Positions 12,096-50,794 of a stretch of DNA of 64,000 nt are shown here, piece after piece (position 1 is the first letter of the stretch; each line of letters begins with the position of its first letter). This stretch comes from Rallus limicola. Lineage: Eukaryota > Chordata > Aves > Gruiformes > Rallidae. The stretch spans positions 6,871,001 through 6,935,000 of the forward strand of contig JAKCOZ010000020.1 of NCBI GenBank assembly GCA_022605955.1, read 5' to 3'. The position numbers and the translations under genes are program-made. Under the pieces are notes generated by a model. The model was not told the DNA's origin, made no database searches, and saw only the letters and a program-made list of their open reading frames with translations.

Positions 12096-15000
12096 CTATA
12101 TTCTTTTCAAGGTAATTTCCATACCCATGACTGGGAGGAAGGAGAAGGACCTGCAGGAAGGAAAAAGACCATAAAAAAATCGCAAGCATCTTGGGGAGTG
12201 TGATGTAATAGCTTGTTCTCAGAGAGAAGTAGTGATGGAGGGGATGATGGAGGAATAGAATTACTCAAGAATGGCAAGAAGCAGAATATTGCCAGCTTGC
12301 TTCCATCAGCCATGTCACATAGATGTCATTCAGAATGAAAGGCCTGAGGCAGCTGTTTACTACGAAGGGCTAGAGCTGGACCTTTATGTGAGTTTTAAAA
12401 AAAGGTTTGCCAATCCAGTTCAGTCACCTGTGCCAAGTTAGCAATATTGGCAATAAACCCCACAACTCATTACATGTTATTCATCAAAAAATTACTTCCT
12501 TTTCATAAGCATGTCTCTACGTAAGGATAACCTGCAAGGGTGTTATAAAAGGGATAGTGCTAACTAGGGAGTCTGAAACAACCGGACACCAGAGAAAAGA
12601 GTCAAAACAAGAGTTCAAATGAGAATTTTAAATGAGGTGGCTTTTCAACTTCTATTATCTTTTTCTGTTACTTGAAATTCACAAATCAGTTCCAAGATCC
12701 TGTGAAGTCTTAATTAGCAGGTGTTCACAGGCACTGCAGCACTAACTACCCTTTTTCCTAAGAAAAAGAAGCCAGGTCAGTGAATCCCTGGCCTGAGAAA
12801 ACACTATAGTCTGTACTGATTTTCTCTTCAATGGTGACAGGCATTCAAAACAACTTAAAACTGAAAGCCACTAATTGAGAACTGAAACCACGCAGTGCAA
12901 ATTGGAATGCCTTTTCCTCTGGGGAGAACAATTTTGCTCTCTGTGTGGTGGTGTTTTGAATCTGTAAGTGCCCACATCTCCAAAGGTGCTCTTCCCCAAG
13001 TGCCTACCTCCCCTTCCTTTCTTTCTTGAAGCATGTATCCTGTTCTTTCCAGTATCTCTTTCCTATAATTTCCAGCCAACAATCTACTTTTAAAAGAAGA
13101 GTAAGAACTATTATACAATAAAGTCACAGTGGGCGAGCAACTCTCTGGGATATAAATATGAGGGAGACAAACAACAAAGGATATAGATGTCTGCTGTGGT
13201 TTTGTTAGTGAAGGGATGTCTCTGACTTCTGAGAGAGGTGCAGTCTTCTGATGAACACTATGACTCACCTGTTTTTCCCTCTGTTCCTCACAGCCGGATG
13301 GCATAAACCAGCGCAGGCCAAATAATTCCTCATTCTGCAGCCCTGTGATGGACTGGTCTCCAGATGTAGCTGGGATGGTTGGAAATCTTTCCATGCTGCT
13401 ACAGGTAAGATGGTTTCTTCGACTGTACTATTGTAGAGTTGAATTTATGAATGCTGCAGTGGAATGCCAAGCTCTGGTCTTGACAGGTAAAAGTCAGTGT
13501 TTTTTGGAATTCTTTTCTAAACGCTTGACTTCATGCTTAACAACATAGCAGGGTTTCTTTAAAAAGAGCAACATCACAAGTAGCCTACAGATCAACCATA
13601 AAGAACAGTTAATTGCCCTTCAACTAAAATAACTCCATGAGCAATCAATCAGTAGAAGAACCAAGAGCAGCGCTATCTGTCAGTCATCCAAAGCCAAACT
13701 ACTATTTGGAGGCCTCTACCAGCATCACCTTCAATCATGAATAGACAGTGTCAGCCCAGCCTTTCACATGCAATACAGTGACCATGTTACATGTATTGTG
13801 CTCATTCCTCCAGATTGTTGTCATACAGCTCTTGATTGTGCGTGACAACCACATATAAAAGCCATTTCTTAGGCTTGATTATCCAGTCTCTCCAGACTCA
13901 GTGCGGTGGCTGATAGAATGACATGAAAACTTGCAGCTTGGGGTGACAGGATGGGAAGAGTGATAGAAATTCTAATGAGTATTCTTATAAATCCCCAGGA
14001 GGCAGCTGCTCTGCCTGGCTCACGCTGGGACACCCTTCTCAGGTACTTGTGAAATCAGCTGTTATTTCAAATAAGCCCAAGCCACATAATTTGTGATGTT
14101 ATTTGTATTAGTTTAAATTTTTTGATTCAAGCTGTTACCCAGTCTGGAGATTAATGGGTTGCCTGTGTTAGAAGACAGTTACATGATGATGCTGCACATT
14201 GCCTTGATGAAGCCCTGTTTATTTACAGAGCATGAAGGAGTATTCTTTCCTAGAGTGGTGGATTAAGAAACCCACAGATCGTTGTGCATATTGCTTTGAC
14301 CCAAACTACTTTTTGGGTTTTGGGATTGTTTTTTTTTTTTTTGGAAAAAAAAAAAGTTCTCTTGCATCAGCAGTCTCAAAATGCAGTTTGTCTTTTTCTC
14401 CCTCTGTCTCTAGTATGTGCTTGGCTGGTTTTTTTCCTCTCACACAAACACAAAGCTCCAGATTTGAAATGCCCTTTTTGTACTTTCCCTGTCAGTCTAG
14501 AGGGAAGCCATGCAGATAATGTGCCATGTACAGAAACTTTGCCATGTGCCTGTCACTTTAGTAATAGTTGTTCCAGTTCTCTGATTCTAGAGGGGAATTT
14601 GTTTATTGTTTGTGCTTATTTGAAGGTTACCCTCCAATTTTTATAGCATTCCATGAAACAGATCCCCATAACTGAATATTGATTTTACCTAAACATCTCC
14701 AGTCAAACTTTCAAACTTCTTTTTTTTTTGTTTTTTTTCTGGGAGGGTGCATTATTCTTTTTAGGGCCTTCATATTTCCTTGCTCTGAAAAATAACTTTC
14801 CTCCCTCATATATGAAGGACATTAGCTTGCTGCCTAGGACTGTTTTGCTACCTTTTATCTTTGTATTTTATTTCCTCATATGAAAATGGGCATTTTGAAC
14901 GATAGGATGCCATGCGTAGCACACAGTGGTATCTGAAAGCCTTAATTTTAAAAACAATTACATCCTAAGTGCATCTGTCAAGTGAGTGAAAAACCTTTGG

Positions 15001-16867
15001 ATGAAGCAGGACCGACAAACTAGATGGAGATGTAATTGCTGCTAGTTTAGCCTCCTATTTTCTTCATGAGATTTAAAGCCTTTCCTAGTGTTGCTTGGTG
15101 TGGTTCTCTGCATCCCACTGATCCATTCCAATGGATGGAATAAATAATTTTACCTTTGTGTACAGTTTCTCAGTGTTATAATGTCAGTTTTTACCTCTGC
15201 TGGGTATCACAAGGCCCATGTACTCAGTATATGTAAAGTATGAGAGGGTTTTTTATTATGATCATTAAGAAAATCCTAGAGGCAAAGTGCTAGGAGCTGC
15301 TAATTTGGCAAAATGCAGAACTACAGAATGTCACCAGAGACTAAATATTCTACCTGTACTGTCCTGTACAAATGTAATGGACTAAGGCCTGCAAAAAAAT
15401 GACTTTTCAAATGATAAATAGACTAGGAAAATAGCTATTCCTCATGCCACCTGTGTCAGTCTTCAATACCACCTGCTTGGGTTTTTTTAGTATTAAATGT
15501 TGATATGATCTCAGTAGGTGAAGCTTAGAATAATGGCTCAGGCTCCCTCCTCAGTGACATCCAAACATAGACTTTTTATTCTTCAATGTACCTTAGAACA
15601 TTGTTAGGAACACTTCTTGAGACCTGAGATGAGGAAGCATTACCACTGTTCTGCACAGAAATTAAGGTGCTTGCTCAAGATCACACAGAAAATCAAGAGC
15701 TGAGGAAAAAAATTAAATTCTTTAATCTCAAGTAGTATTTTGATTACCATGCTTCCTCTCATTATTGCTACTAAGAAGTACTTATGTCTGGTATAGTATG
15801 AACCATGGTTAGGTCATAGCAGTTGCTGTCTGTGTGTACAATCTATCACATAAAGTAATTTTCACAGAGAAAGATAAACATTAAAATAGTGGTGGTGAGG
15901 AAATCAAGATAAAAAGAGCCAAAAAAGGCAGTCAGATGACAGAAATGTTTTTTGACTCTTCATACACAAGAGACTCAACTGTTCTGAACTAAAAAAACCC
16001 ACCTAAAACCAAACAAGCTGTGAAAAAGCAACTAAGAAAGAAATGTCATGGTTGCTTACTGGCTAGCACATTCAAGTCCACATACAGCCATCACAGTCCA
16101 ACCCTCTTGCATGAGTCAGTGTGAATGTTGACTACAGCCAGTGTGACTGGCTCACTTTGTTCAATTAGTGGCTTCCTGAACAATGAGGAAAAAATATAGC
16201 GAGAACTATTATGACTAAAATCCTTATAAAAATATGGTTTTAATTGCTCTAATTACTTAAACAATGAGTTGTCAAGTGCCTAGTGCAGACTGTAATGCAG
16301 GAGAACTGGAGACATCAAATTAACAGGTAAATAGTTCCCCTTTTCCTACATCCTCACATCCCACACAAGTCACTGGGAACTCCGCATGCTGCCTCCAAAC
16401 CAGAATAGGAGCAGGAACTCTGTACCTGTATGGTTATGTCATTTATGTGACCTGCTATTTCAGGACAGTAACAATGGAAGAAACCAGTGGAGTTTACATG
16501 ACTCTCCTACATAGTTCTAGATATCTTAGGTTAAGCTGTCCATGTGTCTGTCTTGTAACAGAGTAACAGCCGATAAAATCACAGAAGCCACTGGTATTTG
16601 TTGATTGGCATGTTGCTTAATGCCCTAGGCAGCACAGGAAAATAGTGCTTGGATAATGGCTTATCCTGATGGAACTTTAAGGGACCTCAGTAACATAGCC
16701 TGCACTGTGAGCAGAATTCTGCTGTCCAGTTTCAAACTGATCAGGGTAATTGCTTGCCCGCAGTTCAAAGTGCTGGTCAGAAAACTGTAAACAAGACAGT
16801 TTTGATCTTAAAAAAAAAACAAAAGAAATCAGTGGGTTTTAATAAGGAGAGATCAGGAAGCCCTCTT
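12096..16867. other. Intergenic, no gene seen
   Basis: No convincing gene. A 179-codon minus frame at 12855-13394 has no family resemblance or splice context. A poly-T/poly-A inverted pair lies at about 14330-14354. The rest is AT-rich single-copy-looking sequence. Confidence 0.5.
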
Positions 16868-16922
16868 CACAGAATCACAAGGTTGGAAAAGACCTTTAAG
16901 ATCATCAAGTCCAACTGTTCCC
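16868..16922 (-). mobile_element. Short CR1 3'-end fragment
   Basis: 'cacagaatcacaaggttgg' followed by 'aagacctttaagatcatcaa' is the reverse complement of the canonical CR1 terminus. Only about 55 bp are recognisable, and the element's 3' end faces left. Confidence 0.8.
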
Positions 16923-17249
16923 ATTTTCACTGAAAGACAAGAAACTAAATGTACTGAAAGAAGGATATACAGAGAATTTGGAATAGATTATGTTAGTAAA
17001 ATCCATTTGGATGGGGATTCTAATGCTTGAATCATTTAAAATGAGATGGGAAGCAGCACTCAGAGAAGAGCGGGAGGAGTTACCTTGCACTGACCAGAAG
17101 GCGGCTGCCTAGGCCAGCTCTTTATGAATGGTTTCTCAGCTCATCTTGCCTACATTTTCTGAGGCCAAAGCACAGCTACTTCTAGGTGGTGAAAACAAAA
17201 CAAAAAACCTGCCCCAAATTCTATTTATTCTTTATGGAGGTTGTGGACA

Positions 17250-17413
17250 TATCCAGAATGTGGAAGCCCCATCCCTGGAAGTGGTTTAAGGCCATGTTAG
17301 ATGGGGCTTTGGGCAACCTGGTCTAGTGAAGATGTCCCTGCCCATGACAAGGGGATTGGAACTAGATGATCTTTGAGGTCCCTTCCAGCCCAAACCATTC
17401 TGTGATTCTATGA
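17250..17413 (+). mobile_element. CR1 LINE 3' fragment
   Basis: The block 'ccccatccctggaagtggtt', 'gggcaacctggtctagtg', 'aggtcccttccagcccaaac' and the tail 'attctgtgattctatga' is a plus-strand CR1 3' end, truncated on its 5' side. It lies about 330 bp from an oppositely oriented CR1 end at 16868, and the two tails point away from each other. Confidence 0.9.
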
Positions 17414-20400
17414 CTTTCTGTGGAAGTGGGGCTCTGTATACTGGTGGGAGGAGTTCTGTGAGAGGAAGGGTGGGGAATCAGGTGGAAACATACTGGTGGA
17501 AAAAGATTCAGCTGCCCCTTTGTGGCAAGGCACATCCTATAGGTATCCTGTAGCACAGATGACCTGAGGAGCTGGTCAGAATTCTGTACATTTGGTATTT
17601 TTATCTCAATGCCTGGCCAAAATGCTATGTCCTGCGCAAAAGCACTTTTGCATTCCAGCCATAGCATCTTCTCTTAATTAAGTCAAACCCAAAGTGCCAA
17701 ATCTAACATTCTCCTCAAAACTGACACCAGAAAGCACTTTATCTTGCAAATAGCCCTCAGTTTCTCCTAAGGCACCTAGTCCCAGAAGCAAAGCTACCGT
17801 CTGCCTCCCTGGGAGTGCTGGCCAATGCAGCAGCTGGGACACAGCCTCTCTGGGCTGGACTGAATCCACCAGGTCACTTCAGAGAGGCAGCTAATTGTTA
17901 AAAAATAGGTGCTCGTAGATAAGGCATTGCATCTCATCACCAATTCCCTGAGAAAGCCAACATCCCTCTATCTTTCCTCTCAAAAGGATGCTTTATTATA
18001 ATTACATATCACTTTATTAGGCAGCTGAAGCAAAGAGCACATTTGATGCTAATGAAGTGCTGCTGTGGTTGAGTCTGTCACTATTTTTGGACCTGCACAT
18101 CTCCAGCACTTTTGATTGGGTGACTGAGGCTTTGGATGTCTCTAGCTTCTTCTGTGGGGGATGCTCAGTGCAAAGCAATGACTCAGCTAGCCAGGACTGC
18201 AGAACTGTTTACATGCTCAGAATGAGAAAAGCCGCGGGACAGCCAGAACGCACACAAAAGCTCTTTGTGGTGGAAGTATTTTTCAGGTAGTGGTCAGTGT
18301 TATCTAGATTGAAAAATCCTTCTGAATATTCACTTTGTTTCTCTGTTGGTCATCTGCAGAGTCTTTGTTTTTTCCTCCTTTCCATCCCCCACCTCAGAGC
18401 ATTTCAGAAGCAAGCCAGTCTTCACAAAACTCAAGGAAAATATTTCAGAGGTTGAGAGAAAGAAATCACAGCTGTCCAGCGGCTGCCATTCCTTATGAAA
18501 GACGAGGCTTTTGCTGTCTCCATTTTCTGCAGCAGAGCCTGAGGAGCTGCTCGGCACCACAAAGGCATGATTTGGTGTTAAAATTTGACTTCACAGCTTG
18601 CACCCCCAGATGCAGGCCTGCTCCCACACCCCTTTGTGCTGACACCAACATTCATCTGGTCCCAGCATGACTCAGTTCAAGGATCTCAACCAGCAGGGAA
18701 ATAGTCATTCCTCCTTCTCTCTCCCTACCTTGCAGGGCTGTGTCGGTCACCACCCAGTCAGACAAGCAACAGGGACCGGGCGGGGGAGGCAACAGCAGCA
18801 CGTGAGATCATTTATCCATGCCAGGACCTGTTAAGATGTCCAAGCTGTATTACCACATCACTTCCTGACAGCGCAGGGAGACAGAGCTCCTCCATTCAGT
18901 AAACACAGGTACAGTCCCAAATAGCGTTTCATGTCCTCTGGTAAACAAATTAGGAATGTGTCAGAGTGATCAGTAATCCCAGAAAATACCATTGTATCTC
19001 AATACCTAGCTATCTTAGGCTGGCCCATAGGCCTGTTCTGTTAGCGCAACTTCCCTGTTCCCAGAGGCAGAAGGGACAGTTGATGCACTAATAAGTCTTC
19101 AGTGTTCTTAGATGGCATCCCTGTTACCCAATCTGTTTGCAGACTGTGATGACACGTGCAGCTACAAACTCCTTTGATCAAGAGATCTTACTGGTTTTGG
19201 ACTTTTCCCATTTGAGTGTTCTCATGTACAATTTTCTCCTTTAACTCAGCTTTCTAAGCATATTAGGTGATAATTTTTCTTTTGTGCTATCAATAAAACT
19301 TACCTTAGTACTAGCAGCAAGATGACTGCAACACTTGTGTATCTTTTTGAGTTGATTTATGTGAACCAGTATAAAACCAGTATAAAACCTCACACCAACT
19401 TAAGAAACTCCTGACTGTATCCATTATCCACCAAACCTCATACAACAGAAGAAGTGATTCATCACAAAGTTCCAACATCACTGAAAAGTTTAAAAAGTCT
19501 TCTGGAGCACTACAGAGCACAACACAGCACAGAGCATTGGAGGGGCGCTGGAATCCAGCAAGCCAGTTCTGCCTTTGGACAAAGCTTACTCACTGGCTCC
19601 CTCTGCTGAACCACACTAATATTTAATATCTTAATGACCAGAAGATGAAAAGCAACCAGTGCTGTGTACCTCCATACCAGCCAGCATCAGCTATGAAGAT
19701 GACCATAGTCCCCTCCCGTGTGTGAGAAGCCACTGAGCCAGGTATTCTGCAGGTGTTTTGAGTTTTCTCACTGACCTGGCAGCACCTGAAGCCAAATTCC
19801 TCCTTCCGCATGAGGGGATTTGCCCTTGGTGAGGCTATATTGCCTTTTCATGAAGCTTGAGAGTTTGATGAAATCTCTGGTCCCCATCAGCCTTGACCCC
19901 ATTGGCTACTTTCAGTGAAGAAGTAATAGGAGGACAGATGGTGCAGTTATGTAAGCCTCGGTTCCTGCCTAAGCCTGGCTAAGAGCAAGCTCAAGCATGC
20001 CAGATCTGTTAGTGTGAACATCCCCAAGTCTTGTACGAGCAGAGATATTACTACCCAAGCATCCTCTTCCAGATCTCTGATAGCTGACCTCAACAAGAGG
20101 ACTGACTTCCTCAAATTGCTTTCTACCAGTTTTTGAGATGGGAAAACCACTGAGATTCCAGAAGTCTTCCTGGGTAGGAAAATACTTGCCTTTCACAACA
20201 AGTGATTCTGCTTCTTAACTCATTTCCAGGACAACAGAATTAAAGCTTTTGCTTTTTGATCTAAGCAGGTATTCTCTCAGTGGGAAGCACTACTGCCCAC
20301 ATGTGTAAACAAGTAACTGGGGGGGTGGAATTATTTGGGAAGGGGGACAAATTACAAATTTAGTTATGGTTCCAGGGATGATGTTACCCTGAAAAATTCA

Positions 20401-20990
20401 ACTATTCCCAGCGTTTCCACTTCCAAATGCAAGGCTTAGCTGCTGAAATGCCTCCAAAAAGTTGCTGTTACTTGCTGAGGCTTACGTGGTGATTGAGGGA
20501 GCTCAATTTTCATCAGAAATACTATCTCAACAAGCTGTACACAATCTTTAGAGTGCTAATGAGTTACCTAGCAGGGGTCTGTTGTAGGACTTAGGTCTTC
20601 ACAAGATACCCAAAGCACTGGTTTCAGCAGTGCAGACACTGGGCTGGATATTTATTCTGGAACTTATCCTGATGGATATCAATGCAGTATGTATATCTTC
20701 TTTCCCAAAAGGAAATCTGTTTGGGTTCCCCCCTCTCCCCCCAACTCATTCATTGCTAAGAAAATTGAAATTCAAATTTCTAATTCCTTTCTGGTTTTAC
20801 TAAACAGGAAAAAAATGAAACCCAAGCCCCCAAAATCACCAACAAACCCCAAGCAAACAACCCCCTCCCCCAACACTTACACACTCCAAATCTATACACA
20901 GTCCCTCAGAATTTTATGCCAGTTTCCTTTAACACACACCCCCCACAAGATTTGTGTGACACATCCTATTATGGATCACAAAGAAGACAC
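17414..20990. other. Intergenic spacer downstream of RPL6, no gene seen
   Basis: There is no coding-like frame and no recognisable repeat family. The stretch ends just past the RPL6 polyadenylation region on the minus strand. Pyrimidine- and C/A-rich low-complexity sequence occurs at about 20810-20945. Confidence 0.55.
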
Positions 20991-21018
20991 CAGAAAACCT
21001 TACTTTTTTCTCTTCTCA

Positions 21019-21024
21019 TTTAAT
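21019..21024 (-). terminator. RPL6: RPL6 polyadenylation signal ATTAAA
   Basis: The minus strand reads ATTAAA about 20 nt after the stop codon. This implies a 3'UTR of only about 40-45 nt, with cleavage near 21000, typical of the very short 3'UTRs of ribosomal protein genes. Confidence 0.75.
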
Positions 21025-21043
21025 GTGGTGCTTTCAAGGACAG

Positions 21044-23844
<2,801 letters not shown>

Positions 23845-24507
23845 CTGTGGATCCAAATAAAATAGAAGTTACACGTTATTACACAGATGCATCAAAGCTG
23901 CAGAAACAAAATAAACCAACGTGAGCCAGATCCTTTACATTATTTAAACTGCTGTCAGGCACCTTTTGACTGGAGTCAGCACCACTCTGTGTGCTGCAGG
24001 CGACACAAGATGCTCCTCATGGGAGCCAGAACGGCTCTAAGCCCAGCACTCCTCACTGGGAAGCCCGAGCAAACAGCCGCCTAAGCCACGTCGCCCCTCT
24101 GTCCCCGAGGACAGTCACCCAGGCTCGGGGCTGCCCCGGCCCCCGCTGTGGAGCTGCTGGGCCTCACCATATCCCGAGGCTACGCCGGACCTCCACGGGC
24201 TACGGCTTCGCTTTACAAAGGCCTCCAGCTCGGATCCGTATCGAGACCGGCTCCCACTTCTCTGCTGGGCGCCGGAGCGAACCAGGAGACTCCGGCGCGG
24301 TCGGTCACGGCCCGGCCCAGACCCCGCAGCCAGCCGCAGGCCCAGCGCGGATCAACCTCCCACTGCGAGCCCGCCCCATACAGGCGCCCAGGCCTCATCG
24401 TCACCCCTCCTAGCGCGCCGGCCCAGGCCCGCCGACCCAGCGCAGCTCCCCAGGGGCAGATGGCGACGGATGAAGCCCACCGAGCCCCGGCCCTGCCCGC
24501 CACTACT

Positions 24508-24517
24508 CCGCCATCCT
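24508..24517 (-). promoter_or_regulatory. RPL6: YY1-like site in RPL6 intron 1
   Basis: The minus strand reads GGATGGCGG directly after the RPL6 exon 1 donor. A YY1 site just downstream of the cap site is common in vertebrate housekeeping and ribosomal protein promoters. Confidence 0.5.
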
Positions 24518-24520
24518 CAC

Positions 24521-24542
24521 CTTCCGGGGAGGGAAAGGGGCC
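24521..24542 (-). other. RPL6: RPL6 exon 1, 5'TOP leader
   Basis: The minus strand reads CCCCTTTCCCTCCCCGGAAG followed by the donor GTGAGG (GT at 24520-24519). This is a pyrimidine-tract (5'TOP) leader of about 20 nt, as expected for mRNAs of the translation machinery controlled through mTOR/LARP1. It is spliced 676 nt upstream of the ATG exon. The exact cap site within the tract is inferred. Confidence 0.75.
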
Positions 24543-24581
24543 TACATCCGGGTACGCGGGAGCTAAAGAGAGCGCAGCGTC

Positions 24582-24589
24582 TGACGTCA
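24582..24589. promoter_or_regulatory. Perfect CRE palindrome TGACGTCA
   Basis: A full CREB/ATF site lies about 40 bp upstream of the RPL6 leader, in the shared promoter. TGACG half sites also occur at about 24967 and 24984. Factor binding is inferred from motif only. Confidence 0.7.
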
Positions 24590-24612
24590 CCACGCCGGCC
24601 GCGGAGCACACC

Positions 24613-24624
24613 GGGACTTGTAGT
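24613..24624 (-). promoter_or_regulatory. ZNF143/THAP11-type motif ACTACAAGTCCC
   Basis: The minus strand reads ACTACAAGTCCC, one base off the ACTACAATTCCC core bound by ZNF143/THAP11 and enriched in bidirectional CpG promoters. It lies 24 bp from the CRE. Confidence 0.6.
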
Positions 24625-25171
24625 TCGGTAGGGTCTGGGGCGGCTTAGGGCAGTTCTGGTTGGGGACATCGGGCACCGGCGTTGCGGCTGTAGGGTGACC
24701 GGCGGGGGTTGTAGGCTCCAGCTGGGGGGCTTGTGGGCCTGCCGCTGCCTGACCGCCCTTTCGGCTCGGGGTGCGGCTGCGGTAAGGCTTCGCACCAACC
24801 CTCGTCCTTTGCGGGACGAGGCTCCAGTACTCCCGTAGCAGCCGCCGCCGGGATCCGCTCGAGCGGCCCGGGCCCGTTCCGCAGGGACCCTCTGGGCCCT
24901 CCTGTACAGCCCCCAGGACCTCCCCCGCGCTCCCCTTGAGGCGGAGGCGGGGTGTCGTCGCAGTCCGATGACGCGCCGCGCGGGTGACGCAGGGCGGGCA
25001 GCGCCGCGCCGCGCTCCGTGCGCCTCCGGGGCCTGAGGCCGTTGTTCACGCTCCCCTCGGGGCGCTCGTAGGCCGCGGCCCGCGCCGGGGAGGGGGGAGC
25101 CCCATGTGAGACGCGGCCGTCGAGGGGGGGGCGGCCGCGCGCACCGCGACCCGCCGGTGCCACGGGAGAAG

Positions 25172-49543
<24,372 letters not shown>

Positions 49544-50788
49544 GAAGCTGTACAGAGACTTCCATGCAAAGGCAGGTATGTGCTCAGGAGGGAGCGTGCA
49601 TATCCAGCCTGGAGCTGGGGGCTTGAAAACACCTACTTGAGACCGAACTGTGTGAAGAACTATGGGAAGGACTTCCTAATGCCCAAAATGCATGTAATCT
49701 CACCCTCTTAAGGTGTTTAAATTCCAGATGCTGGTTTTGATCGAGTTGCGTTTATGCCTACCCTTCAAACCAGTGTGGAATATTAGCTTGGTAGTTTGGC
49801 CTTTGTTCTCGTGCCCTGACTCACCAGTGATGGAAGTTGGCAGTCTGTATTATTCGTGAGACTGAAATTCTGCAAGCTAGCAATGGATGAGTAGTAACTA
49901 CAGTCTGGGCTTCCCATTTATTTAAAAGTGATCTTTGCTCTGTGCTGATAAAGACTTGTGTGCATCTACAAGTATCCAAGGAACACTTAAATTCACGCTG
50001 AGCCTCATAAAAGATGTGATGAGCAAAGTTACTGCTGTGCCTGTGTGGTGTGAGCTGTTTGTGTGGTATTGTTGTCACACCAGTAAAAGTTAAATCCTTG
50101 CTTTTGCTGGGAGAAAAATCTTTTAGATTGTCTTTGCTATGATTTAAATCTCTGTTATAATTTGGTTCTTGCAGCCAGACAACTGAATGTTTGTGTAGGC
50201 TATTTGCTAATAAGTTCATCTGATACTGGGTTTAATGGCCTGTAAATACAGCGAAGGCATGCCTCGAGGTGTCTTTAGTCATCAACTTCTGGATTCTAAT
50301 GTAAAGCCTTTTGTCTCCTTTCCCCTGTGTTTCCAAAGACCTCTGGAATTTTGTTTTCTCTTTTCCACTTGGTAACTGTAAGTGCATTTCATCCCTTGAG
50401 TCCAGGGACCTTCTCCAGATGTATATGCGATCTCATCTTTTCCTGCCAAAGTACCACACAGCTGCTAAGCGACCTTGGAGACGTGGTTGAGTTAAAGGCT
50501 TTCTGAGACAAAATTCAGCATTTCTGTATAACACCTAAATAACAAAGAACTGCTGGTGGTGTTTTTCCCAACTAATATTTAATTTTCTTCTCCCTTCCTT
50601 TCCCAGAAATGAATATGGTTTTTAAAAAGGTCAAGAAAGAGGTGGAAGAAGCTTCACATGAACAGTGAACTCTGAAGGCCTTTTTATTTACGGTTTTAAT
50701 CCTTCAACAGTAGGCAAAACTTACGACCATCTAAAGATTGTTTATATCTCTTCTCTCCGATACCTGATTTACAATTGCTCATTTTCCA

Positions 50789-50794
50789 AATAAA
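50789..50794 (+). terminator. PTPN11: Proximal PTPN11 poly(A) signal AATAAA
   Basis: A canonical AATAAA lies 183 nt into the 3'UTR exon. The downstream stretch is T/G-rich (about 50820-50870). Use would give a short-3'UTR mRNA. Confidence 0.55.

Noticed and set aside
12855..13394. 179-codon minus frame
   Set aside because: No recognisable domain, poor start context and no flanking splice sites that would build a gene.
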